NCBI RefSeq assembly: GCF_002750975.1
Contig: NZ_PEJS01000001.1
Coordinates: 2,666,001-2,730,000 of the forward strand
DNA length: 64,000 nucleotides
DNA from: Stenotrophomonas indicatrix
GTDB taxonomy: Bacteria; Pseudomonadota; Gammaproteobacteria; Xanthomonadales; Xanthomonadaceae
Direction of reading: 5' to 3'
Of the stretch, positions 24,043 through 33,325 are shown one piece after another (position 1 is the first letter of the stretch; the number at the start of each line of letters is the position of its first letter). The position numbers and the translations under genes were made by a program. The notes beneath the pieces were generated by a model, which saw only the letters and a list, made by a program, of their open reading frames with translations, did no database searches and had not been told where the DNA came from.

Positions 24043-24735
24043 ATGAAGACGCTTGGCCTGATCGGTGGCATGAGCTGGGAAAGTTCGGCGCAGTACTACC
24101 GCCTCATCAATGAAGAGGTACGCGCGCGGTTGGGCGGCGCGCATTCGGCGCAGTTGCTGATGTGGTCGCTGGATTTCGCCCGCATCAAGCAACTGCAGCA
24201 CGACGGCGACTGGAATGCCCTGGGCAACGAAATGGTCGATGCCGCACGGCGGCTGCAGGCCGGTGGCGCCGACCTGCTGCTGATCTGCACCAACACCATG
24301 CACAAACTCGTTGCTGAGATCGAGGCGGCCTGCCCGCTGCCCTTGCTGCATATCGCCGACCCGACCGCCACGGCGATCGTGCAGGCCGGTCTGCAGCGCG
24401 TCGGCCTGCTCGGCACCGCCTTCACCATGGAGGAAGACTTCTACCGTGGCCGCCTGAGCGAGCGCTTCGGCCTGGACGTACTGGTTCCGGAGGCCGATGA
24501 CCGCCGCGAGGTACACGCGATCATCTACGAGGAGTTGATCGCCGGGGTGGTCAACGAGCGATCACGGCAGGTGTACGTCGAAGTGATTGAACGCCTCGTT
24601 GCCCGCGGTGCCGAGGCGATCATCCTCGGCTGTACCGAGATCATGCTGCTGGTACGCGCCGAAGACAGCCCGGTGCCGCTGTTCGACACCACGACCCTGC
24701 ATGCGCGCGCGGCAGTGGACGCAGCGTTGGCGTAA
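24043..24735 (+). CDS. Aspartate/glutamate racemase family protein
   Basis: A 230-residue cofactor-independent racemase. It starts MKTLGLIGGMSWESSAQYY, typical of the aspartate racemase/YgeA group, and has the two catalytic cysteines of the family in LLICTNTMHK and IILGCTEIMLL. It interconverts L- and D-forms of an amino acid in the cytoplasm, for example aspartate or glutamate for cell-wall or signalling use. GGAG lies seven bases before ATG 24043. A hairpin follows the stop and may end both this and the convergent gene. Confidence 0.93.
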   Translation: MKTLGLIGGMSWESSAQYYRLINEEVRARLGGAHSAQLLMWSLDFARIKQLQHDGDWNALGNEMVDAARRLQAGGADLLLICTNTMHKLVAEIEAACPLPLLHIADPTATAIVQAGLQRVGLLGTAFTMEEDFYRGRLSERFGLDVLVPEADDRREVHAIIYEELIAGVVNERSRQVYVEVIERLVARGAEAIILGCTEIMLLVRAEDSPVPLFDTTTLHARAAVDAALA

Positions 24736-24748
24736 CCCACGGCGGGAT

Positions 24749-24770
24749 GCAGTCGAGCAGGCTCGACTGC
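24749..24770. terminator. Hairpin between convergent genes
   Basis: Perfect 10-bp inverted repeat GCAGTCGAGC / GCTCGACTGC with a two-base loop, between the racemase and the convergent hypothetical gene. No T-run, so it may be a REP-type element acting as a weak bidirectional stop. Confidence 0.55.
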
Positions 24771-24786
24771 ACGGTCAGGCGTCCGG

Positions 24787-25152
24787 TCACGCAGGCGATT
24801 CGGGTTGCACTTCCAGCGAAGTAACCAGCCATTCCACCACCGGTGGCGAATCGCACAGGAAGAACACGGCGTCACCGCTGCGGGCTTCGGTCAGCATCCG
24901 GTAGACACTGATGGCCACGCCCGATTGGCTGGCAATGAAAATCTCGCTGCTGCGCGGCCCGTCGGCCTGGCGGGAAACCCGCCGCAAGGCATCGCGGGCC
25001 GCAACCGTATCTTCCGGCTCGGCTTCGCGGGTCAGTTCCAGGCCACGCAGGCCCCACGCAACAAAAACACGCTTGCCCTTGAACGTCGTGTCCAGGACCT
25101 GCACGTCGGCCGTGCCTGTGCCGGCCGACCGATGAATGACGATACTGCTGAT
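24787..25152 (-). CDS. Hypothetical protein
   Basis: A 121-residue cytoplasmic protein with no signal peptide or membrane segment. Visible stretches: ISSIVIHRSAGTGTADVQVL, FKGKRVFVAWGLRGLELTRE and SQSGVAISVYRMLTEARSG. I do not recognise the family. The start is uncertain: TTG 25152 follows a GGGGG site, while ATG 25188 would add twelve residues with a poorer site. It is divergent from the DUF3011 gene at 25429 with a 276-base gap that contains AT-rich DNA. Confidence 0.7.
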   Translation of the reverse strand: MSSIVIHRSAGTGTADVQVLDTTFKGKRVFVAWGLRGLELTREAEPEDTVAARDALRRVSRQADGPRSSEIFIASQSGVAISVYRMLTEARSGDAVFFLCDSPPVVEWLVTSLEVQPESPA

Positions 25153-25428
25153 CAACGCAACCCCCTGTGGTCGTCGTGGTCCGCACATCCTTGTCCGCAC
25201 CCGCGCCAGCGGCCACGGGCGATGCCCGAAGGCCGCGTCCGAAAGCGCTGGAACGTGTAAAAAACTGTAAACCGATGCAATCGGATGTGCCCGGGATGAT
25301 ACGGGATGTAACGCCCTGCATGCGCCGTCGCACACTTATAAATCCGTCCTGAGCCAGCGCAGCCCGCAGTCGTCGCAGCGCGCCATACGTGCGCCATTCT
25401 TGCGTCCCATCCCCAAACCGAGGTTTCA

Positions 25429-25944
25429 ATGAGCCTTCGCCTGCTACTGCCCTTGGGCGGCTCTGCACTTGCCCTGCTGCTGGCCGCAACGACTGTCTCG
25501 GCCCAGGATTACGACAGCGAATCGTCGCCGCGCACGACCTGCGAATCGCACTTCAACAAGACCCAGCAGTGCCCGTTCGAAGGACGCGCGCGACTGGCGC
25601 GGCAGCTGTCGGTGACGCGATGCGTTGAAGATGACAACTGGGGACAGCGCCGCGGCATGCTGTGGGTTACCGACGGCTGCCGCGCCGAATTCGTCGCCGA
25701 AGAACGCGGGCGTGGCCGCTGGCCTGGGCGTGGGCGGGGGCGTGACCGTGATCGCGATGGCGAGCGCCTGGTCTGCGAATCCTACGAAAACAAGGAGAAA
25801 CAGTGCCGCATCCGCGTCCGTCATGACGTGCGGCTGGTCAAGCAGAAATCGGTCACCCCCTGCACCGAGGACCGCAACTGGGGCTGGGACCGACGCGGTG
25901 TATGGGTCAGCGACGGCTGCCGCGCCGAATTCCGCGTCTACTGA
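25429..25944 (+). CDS. DUF3011 family secreted protein, second copy
   Basis: A 171-residue exported protein with a signal peptide (LALLLAATTVSAQ) and two DUF3011 units: CESHFNKTQQCPFEGRARLA ... CVEDDNWGQRRGMLWVTDGC and CESYENKEKQCRIRVRHDVR ... CTEDRNWGWDRRGVWVSDGC. The linker is Arg/Gly-rich rather than Gly/Trp-rich as in the paralog at 18574. Six cysteines plus the repeated W(G)xxRxGxWV pattern suggest a disulfide-bonded carbohydrate- or wall-binding domain; the ligand is unproven. A TATAAA at 25337 may be its -10. Confidence 0.88.
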   Translation: MSLRLLLPLGGSALALLLAATTVSAQDYDSESSPRTTCESHFNKTQQCPFEGRARLARQLSVTRCVEDDNWGQRRGMLWVTDGCRAEFVAEERGRGRWPGRGRGRDRDRDGERLVCESYENKEKQCRIRVRHDVRLVKQKSVTPCTEDRNWGWDRRGVWVSDGCRAEFRVY

Positions 25945-26003
25945 GTGCGATGGCTGCGGGCCCATCATCGCTAGAATGAAGCTCCCGCAGCAGGAAACAC
26001 CGC

Positions 26004-26357
26004 ATGGAACGCTGGTACCTGGCAACGATGATGTCCTTGCTGCTGCATCAGATCGATGCCGCGTTCTGGCAGGAGTGGCGGATGTTCCAGGTGCCCGGCG
26101 GCATCCAGGGATTCCTGCTTTTCAATCTGCTTGCCATCGGCGTACTGCTGCACGGTTACCGTCAGGTCGTGCTCGGCCTGGGCTCTGCGCGCCGCTACGC
26201 ACTGCTGTGCGGCGCGCTGGGTATCGGCACAGCCCTCATCCATGCAGGCTTCGCTGCGGCCGGTCGTGGTGAATTCCACCTGCCGCTGTCGCTGCTCACG
26301 CTTCTGGCCTGCCTGGTCAGCGGCAGCGGTTTGATGCTGCGCAGCCGTCGGCGATGA
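26004..26357 (+). CDS. Conserved membrane protein (DUF6713-like)
   Basis: A 117-residue inner-membrane protein with three to four transmembrane helices. The N-terminus SLLLHQIDAAFWQEWRMFQV followed by PGGIQGFLLFN (a helix with His-x2-Asp and Glu-Trp) resembles a family of small membrane proteins of unknown function. AGGA lies nine bases before the ATG. The stop overlaps the start of the GNAT gene (ATGA), so the two are translationally coupled. Confidence 0.8.
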   Translation: MERWYLATMMSLLLHQIDAAFWQEWRMFQVPGGIQGFLLFNLLAIGVLLHGYRQVVLGLGSARRYALLCGALGIGTALIHAGFAAAGRGEFHLPLSLLTLLACLVSGSGLMLRSRRR

Positions 26358-26803
26358 ACGTGCGGGCTCCAGCAGTTCGGATACGCGCGGCCGTGTGCAC
26401 GGATCTTCCGGCACTGATCTCCCTGGACAGCGTTGCGGCCGATGACCCACGGCGTGCCGTGCAGATCGGCCAATGGCTGGCGGATGGCCACATGCACGTC
26501 GCCGAACTCGACGACACGCTGGCCGGCTACCGGGTCCAGCACCGGCACTTCTTCGGTGAAGCCTTCATCGAGATGCTGATGGTCGCCTCGCCACTGCGCG
26601 GACACGGCGTCGGCAGCGCGCTGCTTCTGCATGCCACGTCGTGCAGCGCAGGTGCCAGGCTTTTCACCTCCACCAACCAATCCAACGCCAACATGCAGCG
26701 GCTGCTGGCAGCCGCTGGTTTCCAGCAGTGCGGCATCGTGCACGGCCTCGACGAAGGCGATCCGGAGTTGATCTACCGCTTCGCTACTGACGATGTGAGG
26801 TAA
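26354..26803 (+). CDS. GNAT family N-acetyltransferase
   Basis: A 149-residue cytoplasmic acetyltransferase. The acetyl-CoA binding motif A is VASPLRGHGVGSALLLHATS (Q/RxxGxG/A form RGHGVG), followed by FTSTNQSNANMQRLLAAAGF, which is motif B of GNATs. The substrate is unknown. It overlaps the upstream membrane-protein gene by four bases and its 3' end overlaps the convergent phosphatase gene by 31 bases. Confidence 0.9.
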   Translation: MNVRAPAVRIRAAVCTDLPALISLDSVAADDPRRAVQIGQWLADGHMHVAELDDTLAGYRVQHRHFFGEAFIEMLMVASPLRGHGVGSALLLHATSCSAGARLFTSTNQSNANMQRLLAAAGFQQCGIVHGLDEGDPELIYRFATDDVR

Positions 26804-27114
26804 GGCGCGACCTTCGCTTCAAGCAGCGCCATCAGCGCCGGATCCATGCAGCGATAGTCGTCGGGGATATCCAGGCAGTGCAGCGGCGTGTGTTCAAGCA
26901 GGCGGGCAAATTTCGCCTGCAGCCGATGCTGGTGCTTGGGCTCCATCACGAAGATGACATCAGCCCAGCGGATATCCGCTGGGCTGATGGGCCGGCGCGC
27001 ATGCGGGCTGGTGCCTGCCGAGCGCGCACTGATACTTGGCCGGCGCTGCCACATCGCTTCAGCGGTGGGGCTGCGCAGCTGGTTGCGACTGCAGACAAAC
27101 AACAGGTTCAACAT
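26773..27114 (-). CDS. Low-molecular-weight protein-tyrosine-phosphatase-like protein
   Basis: A 113-residue protein. It begins MLNLLFVCSRNQLRSPTAEA, where C8-x5-R14-S is the P-loop of LMW phosphatases (usually CxGNxCRS; here the middle cysteine is Leu). DIRWADVIFVMEPKHQHRLQ matches the conserved region after the loop, and LDIPDDY could hold the catalytic acid. It is shorter than classical enzymes (about 150) and is closer to a bacterial predicted phosphatase subgroup. Its start overlaps the upstream small gene by seven bases. A 32-bp perfect palindrome lies within it. Confidence 0.88.
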   Translation of the reverse strand: MLNLLFVCSRNQLRSPTAEAMWQRRPSISARSAGTSPHARRPISPADIRWADVIFVMEPKHQHRLQAKFARLLEHTPLHCLDIPDDYRCMDPALMALLEAKVAPYLTSSVAKR

Positions 27115-27311
27115 TCCTGGTCCAGCAGTTGCCGCGGGCTGAGGACTGGATAGGTGAAACCCAGCTGGCGCGCCCGCAGCAGCTTGTCGCCGCGCGTATA
27201 CATCAGCTTCCAGTTCTTTTCCGGCTTGAAGATCGACGGTGCTGCCGTGTGGTCGCCAGCGTGGTGGCGCGACTGCGAGCGCCTCCAGGCGCGGTTCCTT
27301 TGCGTTTCCAT
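27108..27311 (-). CDS. Small basic protein upstream of LMW-PTP
   Basis: A 67-residue protein starting METQRNRAWRRSQSRHHAGD and ending SPRQLLDQEC. It is basic with no membrane segment. The stop overlaps the phosphatase ATG by seven bases, suggesting coupled translation. The middle part (FKPEKNWKLMYTRGDKLLRA) looks conserved in style, but I cannot name a family. A role as partner or substrate of the phosphatase is speculation. Confidence 0.65.
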   Translation of the reverse strand: METQRNRAWRRSQSRHHAGDHTAAPSIFKPEKNWKLMYTRGDKLLRARQLGFTYPVLSPRQLLDQEC

Positions 27312-27383
27312 GATCGTGTTCTCGTGAGTACCGGGTTCAGCAGCCGCGGTAGTACGAGTGCGCGCAGGATACAACGCCGCAAC

Positions 27384-27413
27384 AAAAAAGCCCACGCATC
27401 GCTGCGCAGGCTT
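27384..27413 (-). terminator. Terminator of tRNA-Pro
   Basis: On the minus strand AAGCCTGCGCA-GCGA-TGCGTGGGCTT (two G-U pairs) followed by TTTTTT, 16 bases past the tRNA 3' end. Confidence 0.85.
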
Positions 27414-27429
27414 GTCTGTTACATCACAG

Positions 27430-27506
27430 TGGTCGGGACGGCCGGATTCGAACCGACGACCCTCTGCCCCCCAGGCAGATGCGCTACCAGGCTGCGCTAC
27501 GCCCCG
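27430..27506 (-). tRNA. tRNA-Pro(GGG)
   Basis: A 77-base cloverleaf with encoded CCA. The acceptor CGGGGCG pairs with CGTCCCG (one G-U), the anticodon stem is TCTGC/GCAGA with loop CTGGGGG (anticodon GGG, reads CCC), and the T arm is TCGG-TTCGAAT-CCGG. A TATACT -10 is visible at 27547-27552 on the minus strand. Confidence 0.96.
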
Positions 27507-27522
27507 ACTGATGCTGCGATGT

Positions 27523-27541
27523 GCCCGCCAGTGCGGCGGGC
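27523..27541 (-). terminator. Hairpin between merR-type gene and tRNA-Pro
   Basis: GCCCGCC-AGTGC-GGCGGGC, a 7-bp stem between the end of the MerR gene and the tRNA. It lacks a T-run; it could be a weak terminator or part of the tRNA precursor leader. Confidence 0.45.
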
Positions 27542-27573
27542 CGTGAAGTATAGCGGATTACGGCGGAAATGGG

Positions 27574-27930
27574 TCAGCGACGCAGCAGTTGCAGCACTTC
27601 TTCCAGTTCCATCCGCACCTGCTTGATGATCTGGTTGCTCAAGGCCGATTCCTCGCGCGCATCCGGACCATCCAGGCGCAGGCGCGCGCCACCGATGGTG
27701 TAGCCCTGTTCGTACAGCAGGCTGCGGATCTGCCGCACCATCAGCACGTCGTGGCGCTGGTAGTAACGACGGTTGCCACGGCGCTTGGCCGGCTCGAGAC
27801 TGGGAAACTCGGTTTCCCAGTAGCGCAGCACGTGCGGCTTGACGTCGCACAGTTCGCTGACTTCACCAATGGTGAAGTAGCGCTTGGCCGGAATCGGCGG
27901 AAGTTCGCGGTTACTGCCCGGATCCAGCAT
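27574..27930 (-). CDS. MerR family transcriptional regulator next to ihfA
   Basis: A 118-residue protein with a MerR-type winged helix: [20 protein letters not shown] followed by [20 protein letters not shown] and [20 protein letters not shown]. The short C-terminal part is only a coiled-coil dimer helix ([20 protein letters not shown]) with no effector domain, as in the conserved MerR gene found after ihfA in many gammaproteobacteria. Its start lies inside the end of ihfA (20-base overlap). The target is unknown. Confidence 0.92.
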   Translation of the reverse strand: MLDPGSNRELPPIPAKRYFTIGEVSELCDVKPHVLRYWETEFPSLEPAKRRGNRRYYQRHDVLMVRQIRSLLYEQGYTIGGARLRLDGPDAREESALSNQIIKQVRMELEEVLQLLRR

Positions 27931-28210
27931 AAGCTTCCACCCTCTCCTTGAGCTTCTGGCCCGGACGGAAGGTAACCACCGTACGGGCGGAAATCGGAAT
28001 TTCCTCGCCGGTCTTGGGGTTGCGACCCGGGCGCTGGTTCTTGCGCCGCAGGTCGAAATTGCCAAAGCCCGACAGCTTCACCTGACGTCCCTGTTCCAAT
28101 GCTTCACGCAGCACATCGAAGAACGCGTCGACGAATTCCTTGGCTTCCCGCTTGTTCAGACCGACTTCGTCGAACAGCTTTTCCGCCATCTCCGCCTTGG
28201 TCAATGCCAT
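27911..28210 (-). CDS. ihfA: Integration host factor subunit alpha
   Basis: A 99-residue DNA-bending protein that pairs with IhfB. It starts [20 protein letters not shown], and the arm carrying the minor-groove Pro reads [20 protein letters not shown]. It acts in recombination, replication and promoter architecture. It is the last classical gene of the infC-rpmI-rplT-pheST-ihfA order and lies 27 bases after pheT. Confidence 0.98.
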   Translation of the reverse strand: MALTKAEMAEKLFDEVGLNKREAKEFVDAFFDVLREALEQGRQVKLSGFGNFDLRRKNQRPGRNPKTGEEIPISARTVVTFRPGQKLKERVEAYAGSGQ

Positions 28211-28237
28211 TGCCTGCTACCCCCGAGTGCTGCCCGC

Positions 28238-30619
28238 TCAGCCGCGGATCCGGGCGTGGTGTTCACGCTCGATGGCAGTGACCGCCTCGGCCACTACCGC
28301 TTCCACGTCGCGGTCCGTCAGAGTGCGCGACTTGTCCTGCAAAATCAAGCCCATAGCGAGACTCTTGAATCCCGGCTCGACGCCCTGGCCGACATAGCGG
28401 TCGAACAGGTTCAGCTCGCGCAGCAACGGGCCGGCAGCCTGGCGGATGGTCGCGGCCAGGTCACTCCAGGCCACCTGTTCAGGCACCAGGAAGGCCAGGT
28501 CGCGGCGCACCGCCGGATAGCGCGACAGTTCACCGGCGCGCGGCAGCGCACGGGCGGACAGCGCTTCAAGATCCAGCTCGAAGGCGTACACGTCCACGTC
28601 GATGTCCATCGCCTTGGCCAGGCGCGGGTGGATCTGGCCGATCCAGCCGATGGCCAGGCCGTCGCGGAACACCTCGGCCGAACGCACCGGATGGCCGTAG
28701 GCACGCGAGGATGGGCGGAACTCCAGGACCGCGCCACTGGCCGCGGCCAGCGATTCCAGGTCGCCCTTCAGGTCATGGAAATCGACCTTGCGGGTCGGCA
28801 GGCCCCACTGCACCGCCTGCGCTTCACCGCAGACCGCAGCGGCCACGCGCGGGGTTTCCAGCGGCGCCGGCTGGCCGTCTCCGGCCTGCTGCGCGAACAC
28901 CCGGCCGAGCTCGAACAGGCGCACCCGGCCGAGCTGGCGGGCGGCGTTGCGGCCCAGCGTGGCAACCAGGCCCGGCAGCAGAGACGGGCGCATCACCGCC
29001 AGTTCGGCCGACAGCGGGTTGGCCAGCGGCACCAGATCCTCGCGCAGCTGCCACTGGCCCAGCAGGCCATCGTCGACGAAGGCGAAATTGACGGTTTCCT
29101 GAAGATCGCGTGCGATCAGCTGGCGGCGCACGCTCAGCGCGTCCAGCTGGGTCTCGGACGGCATCGCGACACGCGATGCGCCACCCGGCAGCGTGGTCGG
29201 GATCTGCTCATAACCGTGGATCCGGGCCAGCTCCTCGATCAGGTCTTCTTCGATGGCGATGTCGAAGCGGCGGCTCGGCGCGGTGACCTGCCAGCCTTCG
29301 CCAGCGTCCACCACCTGCATGCCCAGCGCGCGCAGGATGCGCTCGACTTCGGCGTCTTCGATGGTGATGCCCAGCACGCGGGTGATGCGCGCGCGGCGCA
29401 GCAGGATCGTCGCCGGCTGCGGCAGGTCGGCCTCTCGTACCGCTTCGGTAACCGGTGCGGGGGTACCGCCGGCCAGGTCCAGCACCAGGCGGGTGGCGTA
29501 TTCGATGGCAGTACGCGGCAGCGCCGGGTCGACGCCACGCTCGAAGCGGTGGCCGGCATCGGTGTGCAGGCCCAGCTTGCGGCCGCGGCCCATGATCGCG
29601 GCCGGCGCGAAGTGCGCCGCTTCCAGGAACACGGCGGTGGTCGCATCGGTGACGCGCGTATCGAAGCCGCCCATCAGGCCGGCCAGGCCGACCGCGCGAT
29701 CAGCGTCGGTGACCACCAGGAAGCTGTCGTCCAGCGCAGCATCACGGCCATCCAGCAGCTTCAGGCTTTCGCCTGCGCGCGAACGGCGCACACCGATCGT
29801 GCCCTGCAGGGTGCCGAGATCGTAGGCATGCATCGGCTGGCCCAGCTCGAGCATGACGTACTGGGTGATGTCGACCAGCAGCGATACCGGGCGCACGCCA
29901 CTGCGGCGCAGGCGCTCGGCCATCCACAACGGGGTCTTCGCCGCGGCGTTGACATCTTCGATGACACGACCCAGATAGCGCGGCGCTTCGGCACCTGCAT
30001 CGAGCTGGATTGCCAGCTCGCGGCTGCTCTGGGCAGCGATCGGCGCTGCGATGAAATCCAGTACCTCGCTGCGCGTCGCTGCGGCGACGTCATAGGCGAT
30101 GCCGCGGATGCTGAAGCAGTCGGCGCGGTTGGGGGTCAGCTTGATCTCGATGCTGGCATCCGGCAGGCCGAGGTACTCCACCAGGGACTGGCCGACCGGC
30201 GCGTCGTCCGGCAGTTCCAGCAAACCGGAGGCATCGTTGTCCAGGCCCAGCTCCTTGGCCGAGCACAGCATGCCGTTGGATTCGACGCCGCGGAGCTTGG
30301 CCGGCTTGATCTTCAACTCACCGATCTGCGCACCGACCATCGCCAGCGGCGCGACCAGGCCCGGTCGTGCATTCGGCGCACCACAGACGATCTGCAGCAA
30401 CTCAGCCTGCCCCGCATCAACCTTGCACACCTGCAGGCGGTCGGCTTCGGGATGGCGCTCGGCTTCGACGATACGCGCGACGACCACGTGCTGCAGGCCA
30501 TCGCCAAGCGCGGTCACGTCTTCCACTTCCAGGCCGATGGCGGTCAGCACCGCGCTGAGCTCATCGCGCGAGGCAGTGGTCGGGACGTGGCTGCGCAGCC
30601 AGTTTTCGGAGAATTTCAT
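28238..30619 (-). CDS. pheT: Phenylalanine--tRNA ligase beta subunit
   Basis: A 793-residue subunit of the (alpha beta)2 PheRS. It begins MKFSENWLRSHVPTTASRDE. An EMAP/tRNA-binding domain (VVVARIVEAERHPEADRLQV) comes first, then the B3/4 editing region, the B5 domain and a C-terminal FDX-ACB domain ending DRDVEAVVAEAVTAIEREHH. It edits Tyr-tRNA(Phe) and binds the tRNA. AGGGTG precedes ATG 30619. A SMAG element lies between it and pheS. Confidence 0.98.
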   Translation of the reverse strand: MKFSENWLRSHVPTTASRDELSAVLTAIGLEVEDVTALGDGLQHVVVARIVEAERHPEADRLQVCKVDAGQAELLQIVCGAPNARPGLVAPLAMVGAQIGELKIKPAKLRGVESNGMLCSAKELGLDNDASGLLELPDDAPVGQSLVEYLGLPDASIEIKLTPNRADCFSIRGIAYDVAAATRSEVLDFIAAPIAAQSSRELAIQLDAGAEAPRYLGRVIEDVNAAAKTPLWMAERLRRSGVRPVSLLVDITQYVMLELGQPMHAYDLGTLQGTIGVRRSRAGESLKLLDGRDAALDDSFLVVTDADRAVGLAGLMGGFDTRVTDATTAVFLEAAHFAPAAIMGRGRKLGLHTDAGHRFERGVDPALPRTAIEYATRLVLDLAGGTPAPVTEAVREADLPQPATILLRRARITRVLGITIEDAEVERILRALGMQVVDAGEGWQVTAPSRRFDIAIEEDLIEELARIHGYEQIPTTLPGGASRVAMPSETQLDALSVRRQLIARDLQETVNFAFVDDGLLGQWQLREDLVPLANPLSAELAVMRPSLLPGLVATLGRNAARQLGRVRLFELGRVFAQQAGDGQPAPLETPRVAAAVCGEAQAVQWGLPTRKVDFHDLKGDLESLAAASGAVLEFRPSSRAYGHPVRSAEVFRDGLAIGWIGQIHPRLAKAMDIDVDVYAFELDLEALSARALPRAGELSRYPAVRRDLAFLVPEQVAWSDLAATIRQAAGPLLRELNLFDRYVGQGVEPGFKSLAMGLILQDKSRTLTDRDVEAVVAEAVTAIEREHHARIRG

Positions 30620-30670
30620 GGGTTCACCCTGGTGGGCCCGGCGCATGCGCCTGGGCCTGCGTTGTTGAGT

Positions 30671-30694
30671 CCGCCGGGCATGGCCCGGCGCTAC
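30671..30694 (-). repeat. SMAG between pheS and pheT
   Basis: On the minus strand GTAG followed by CGCCGGGCCATGCCCGGCGG, a 7-bp GC stem. It sits in the 83-base gap of the pheST transcript, so it would be transcribed and could act as an mRNA stability element. Confidence 0.85.
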
Positions 30695-30702
30695 CTGATG
30701 CG

Positions 30703-32252
<1,550 letters not shown>

Positions 32253-32262
32253 GTATCAGTCC

Positions 32263-32460
32263 TCAGAGGTAGGGAAGCATGCGGTCCAGACGGCCTGCGT
32301 CTTCTGCGCGGACGTGATTCGTCTGACGCAGGTTACGCTTACGCTTGGTCGCTTTCTTCGTGAGGATGTGGCTACGGTTGGCGTGGCCGCACTTGTACTT
32401 GCCCGAGGCGGTCTTGCGGAAACGCTTGGCCGCTGCCCGGTTGGTCTTGATCTTGGGCAT
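32263..32460 (-). CDS. rpmI: 50S ribosomal protein L35
   Basis: A 65-residue very basic ribosomal protein: [20 protein letters not shown] through [20 protein letters not shown]. Length and sequence are normal for L35. It is the first gene of the rpmI-rplT pair and is separated from infC by a terminator, so it probably has its own promoter in the 32461-32652 leader. Confidence 0.98.
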
Positions 32461-32652
32461 TGCAATGTCCTTGATGGGATATGACCCTGGTTTCTGACTG
32501 ATCTGGCGGCGGCCTGGGCCGCTCTTTCCGTCCTGCCATGATCGGCGTACGACCCGTCCTGGGTGGGTCGAGCCGGGCATGATACAGGCAAATCCGCCCT
32601 GTAACCAGCCCCCACACCGTTTTCACACCGAGACCGGCCCTGCCCGCCCCGG

Positions 32653-32680
32653 AAAAGCAAAAGGACGCCAGCGGCGTCCC
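32653..32680 (-). terminator. Terminator of infC
   Basis: On the minus strand GGACGCC-GCT-GGCGTCC followed by TTTTGCTTTT, 54 bases past the infC stop. The gap then continues 190 bases to rpmI; a TATCAT hexamer near 32577 on the minus strand may belong to a promoter there. Confidence 0.8.
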
Positions 32681-32733
32681 TTCACCTTCATCCATTCAGC
32701 CGCCAGGCGCCCCGCGAGGCAGCCCGTCAGGCG

Positions 32734-33261
32734 TCAGGTCTTCTTCTTCGGCGCGATCATCATCACCATCTGACGCCCTTCCAGGCGCGGACGGGATTCG
32801 ATGACGATGTCTTCGCCCAGATCGGCTTCGATCCGGCCAGCCATCTCGCGGCCCAGTTCCTGGTGGCTCATTTCACGGCCACGGAAACGGATGTTGACCT
32901 TGATCTTGTCGCCTTCTTCAAGGAAACCGCGCATCTTGCGCAGCTTGATCTGGTAGTCGCCCTCGTCCGTGACCGGACGGAACTTCACTTCCTTGATCTC
33001 GACCTGCTTGGTCTTCTTCTTGGCCTCGCTGGCCTTCTTCTGGGCTTCGAACTTGAACTTGCCGAAGTCCATGATCTTGCACACCGGCGGGTCGGCCTGC
33101 GGCTGGATCTCGACCAGGTCCAGGCCTTCATCTTCGGCCATGGACAACGCTTCGTCTCGCGTCAACACGCCGATCATTTCTCCGTCACTGCCGATCACGC
33201 GGACGCGCGGCACACGGATTTCCTGATTCTTGCGGTTCTGTTTGTTGTCAGGGGTACTGAT
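32734..33261 (-). CDS. infC: Translation initiation factor IF-3 (ATC start)
   Basis: A 175-residue factor that binds 30S subunits and checks the start codon. The IF3 N-domain ([20 protein letters not shown]) and C-domain ([20 protein letters not shown]) are complete. No ATG or GTG fits the conserved N-terminus [15 protein letters not shown]; the codon before it is ATC at 33261-33259, with GGGAG eight bases upstream. E. coli infC uses ATT, and the rare start lets IF3 repress its own synthesis, so an ATC start is believable here. The first in-frame ATG downstream would delete the N-terminal region. Confidence 0.93.
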   Translation of the reverse strand: MSTPDNKQNRKNQEIRVPRVRVIGSDGEMIGVLTRDEALSMAEDEGLDLVEIQPQADPPVCKIMDFGKFKFEAQKKASEAKKKTKQVEIKEVKFRPVTDEGDYQIKLRKMRGFLEEGDKIKVNIRFRGREMSHQELGREMAGRIEADLGEDIVIESRPRLEGRQMVMMIAPKKKT

Positions 33262-33325
33262 ATTGCGATCTCCCAAGGGTGTCGAACCCGGCCCGGGCGC
33301 CATTGCGCACGGGCCGGACCTTTGT

